Source of the DNA: Leadbetterella byssophila DSM 17132
GTDB taxonomy: Bacteria; Bacteroidota; Bacteroidia; Cytophagales; Spirosomataceae
Assembly: GCF_000166395.1 (NCBI RefSeq)
Contig: NC_014655.1
Location: forward strand, 930,001-994,000
Direction: 5' to 3'
DNA length: 64,000 bases
Below the pieces are notes generated by a model, which worked only from the letters and a program-made list of their open reading frames with translations, had not been told where the DNA came from and did no database searches. A program made the position numbers and the translations under genes. Positions 62,981-64,000 of this stretch are shown here, piece by piece (within the stretch, counting starts at the first letter, position 1; each line of letters starts with the position of its first letter).

Positions 62981-63694
62981 CTCGTTTAGTAAATCTTCCA
63001 TTCCGAAGATTCCTGTCTTATCTCTTAACCATTCAGCAGCTAAAACAGCTCCAAATGCAAATCCCGTACGCGAATAAGCGGTATGTTTGATCTCTATCTC
63101 ATCCACTTCTGAGATATACTTGATAGCATGAGTTCCCGGAACTTTGCCCTCCCTGGATGACCAAATACCTATCTCAGAAGCTTTTGGAATCTCATTACTC
63201 ACCCAGGAGGTCTTTGCCGGATTATTTTCCATAATACCCTCTGCTAGAGTTATCGCCGTTCCAGAAGGTGCGTCAAGCTTCTCCGTATGGTGAATCTCAG
63301 AAGTAAAGATCTCATACTGTTGATGCGGAGCCATTATCCTGGCCAAAATCTTATTCAGTTGGAAGAAAAGATTCACACCAATACTATAATTTGAGGCATA
63401 AAAGAAAGCCGCTTGGCTTTCTGTAGCTAAACCCTCTATTTCAGTTCTCTTATCTAGCCAACCGGTGGTACCACATACCACTTTGAGGCCTTTTTGCATA
63501 CAAAACTTTAAATTATCATATGCAGAATGAGGAGAACTGAATTCTATTACTACATCTACGCTGTCAGGACTCAAATTCTCCCGCTCAGCAGCATTATTTA
63601 AATCTATTTTTGCCACAATTTCGTGACCCCTTTGAACGGCAATTGCTTCAATAGCTTTGCCCATCTTTCCATAACCTAATAGGGCTATTTTCAT
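62969..63694 (-). CDS. dapB: 4-hydroxy-tetrahydrodipicolinate reductase
   Basis: 241 residues. The NAD(P)-binding start is MKIALLGYGKMGKAIE; the substrate and catalytic motif HHTEKLDAPSGTAITLAEGI contains the His and Lys pair. VVCGTTGW and the ending EWLRDKTGIFGMEDLL are also typical. It reduces the product of DapA in lysine/diaminopimelate synthesis. It starts 5 bases after the DUF5683 gene, an arrangement seen in Bacteroidota. Confidence 0.96.
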   Translation of the reverse strand: MKIALLGYGKMGKAIEAIAVQRGHEIVAKIDLNNAAERENLSPDSVDVVIEFSSPHSAYDNLKFCMQKGLKVVCGTTGWLDKRTEIEGLATESQAAFFYASNYSIGVNLFFQLNKILARIMAPHQQYEIFTSEIHHTEKLDAPSGTAITLAEGIMENNPAKTSWVSNEIPKASEIGIWSSREGKVPGTHAIKYISEVDEIEIKHTAYSRTGFAFGAVLAAEWLRDKTGIFGMEDLLNEKAS

Positions 63695-63699
63695 ATGTT

Positions 63700-64000
63700 C
63701 TACTTAAAGTTTAAACTTACACTAACTCCTGCGGCAAAACTATTGCCTGTAGGGATAAGCGCAGGTTTCCATTGTAAACTAATATCGTCTGAAATATCAA
63801 AATTCTTCAAATGTGCGCGAACATTCGCTTCTACAGCAAATAACGTCCAACCAAGGGCAAAACCAATGATGCTTAGGTCCTTGTATCTCTTAAACTGAGA
63901 TGCTGCTCTGGCATAGGTTTCTTTAGAAATGGCCACTCCGTTAGGGTGATCTATGGGTGGCATGGAAGGTTTACCTGATTCTTCCAGAATCTCTACATGA
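63700..64000 (-). CDS. DUF5683 domain protein, C-terminal fragment
   Basis: The last 99 codons of a minus-strand gene whose start lies beyond the right edge. The frame is open to the window end. RRYKD-like KRYKDLSIIGFALGW and TLFAVEANVRAHLKNFDISDD are typical of DUF5683, a Bacteroidota membrane family, usually next to parB and dapB. Function unknown. It is 5 bases upstream of dapB and likely co-transcribed. Confidence 0.82.
   Translation of the reverse strand, partial: HVEILEESGKPSMPPIDHPNGVAISKETYARAASQFKRYKDLSIIGFALGWTLFAVEANVRAHLKNFDISDDISLQWKPALIPTGNSFAAGVSVSLNFK

Overview
The window looks like a chromosomal segment of a Bacteroidota bacterium, probably in the Cytophagales. The reasons are: repeated promoter-like signals of the Bacteroidota type (TTTG, about 19-21 bases, TAnnTTTG); few Shine-Dalgarno motifs; many lipoproteins with short lipoboxes; a type IX secretion C-terminal domain; TonB-dependent receptors; a type III glutamine synthetase; and families known mainly from this phylum (DUF4159, DUF4199, DUF5683, DUF6428, DUF6973). 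The genus assignment is open.

Layout. Bases 1-9.4 kb hold small envelope and stress genes: an RND adaptor fragment, OsmC, an SRPBCC protein, a coupled DUF255-PxpB-Crp operon, a RamB-like regulator and an Nfu protein. Bases 9.4-26 kb are housekeeping: rplU-rpmA, thyA, glnN, rsmE, the rpsP-rimM-trmD block and gyrA. Bases 26-48.5 kb are an accessory zone with broken genes, IS remnants, a degenerate tandem repeat, long gene-poor stretches, a small ars-type operon and a tightly packed ion-transport operon. Bases 48.5-64 kb return to core genes: an XRE regulator with an operator array, dapD, gapA, trmB-folC, an envelope cluster (TonB-like, SPOR, beta-barrel, long TPR protein), an M61 protease, a TlpA-like thioredoxin, dapB and a DUF5683 protein.

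The most interesting locus is the minus-strand operon at 42284-38052. A CPA1 Na+/H+ antiporter is followed 1 base later by a bestrophin-family anion channel, which overlaps by 4 bases a protein resembling the LCIB/LCIC (theta-type) carbonic anhydrases of algae. A membrane protein and a broken nucleotide kinase follow. Bestrophin-like channels and LCIB work together in the Chlamydomonas carbon-concentrating mechanism, so finding both translationally coupled in a heterotroph-like bacterium suggests a bicarbonate/CO2 and pH-handling module.

A second theme is gene decay. Seven loci between 26 and 47 kb carry in-frame stops or frameshifts (serine hydrolase, DUF6973 lipoprotein, IS1182 transposase, CPBP protease, nucleotide kinase, acyltransferase, esterase), while the flanking core genes are intact. 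Either this is a real decay zone or local sequence errors are concentrated there; raw reads would decide.
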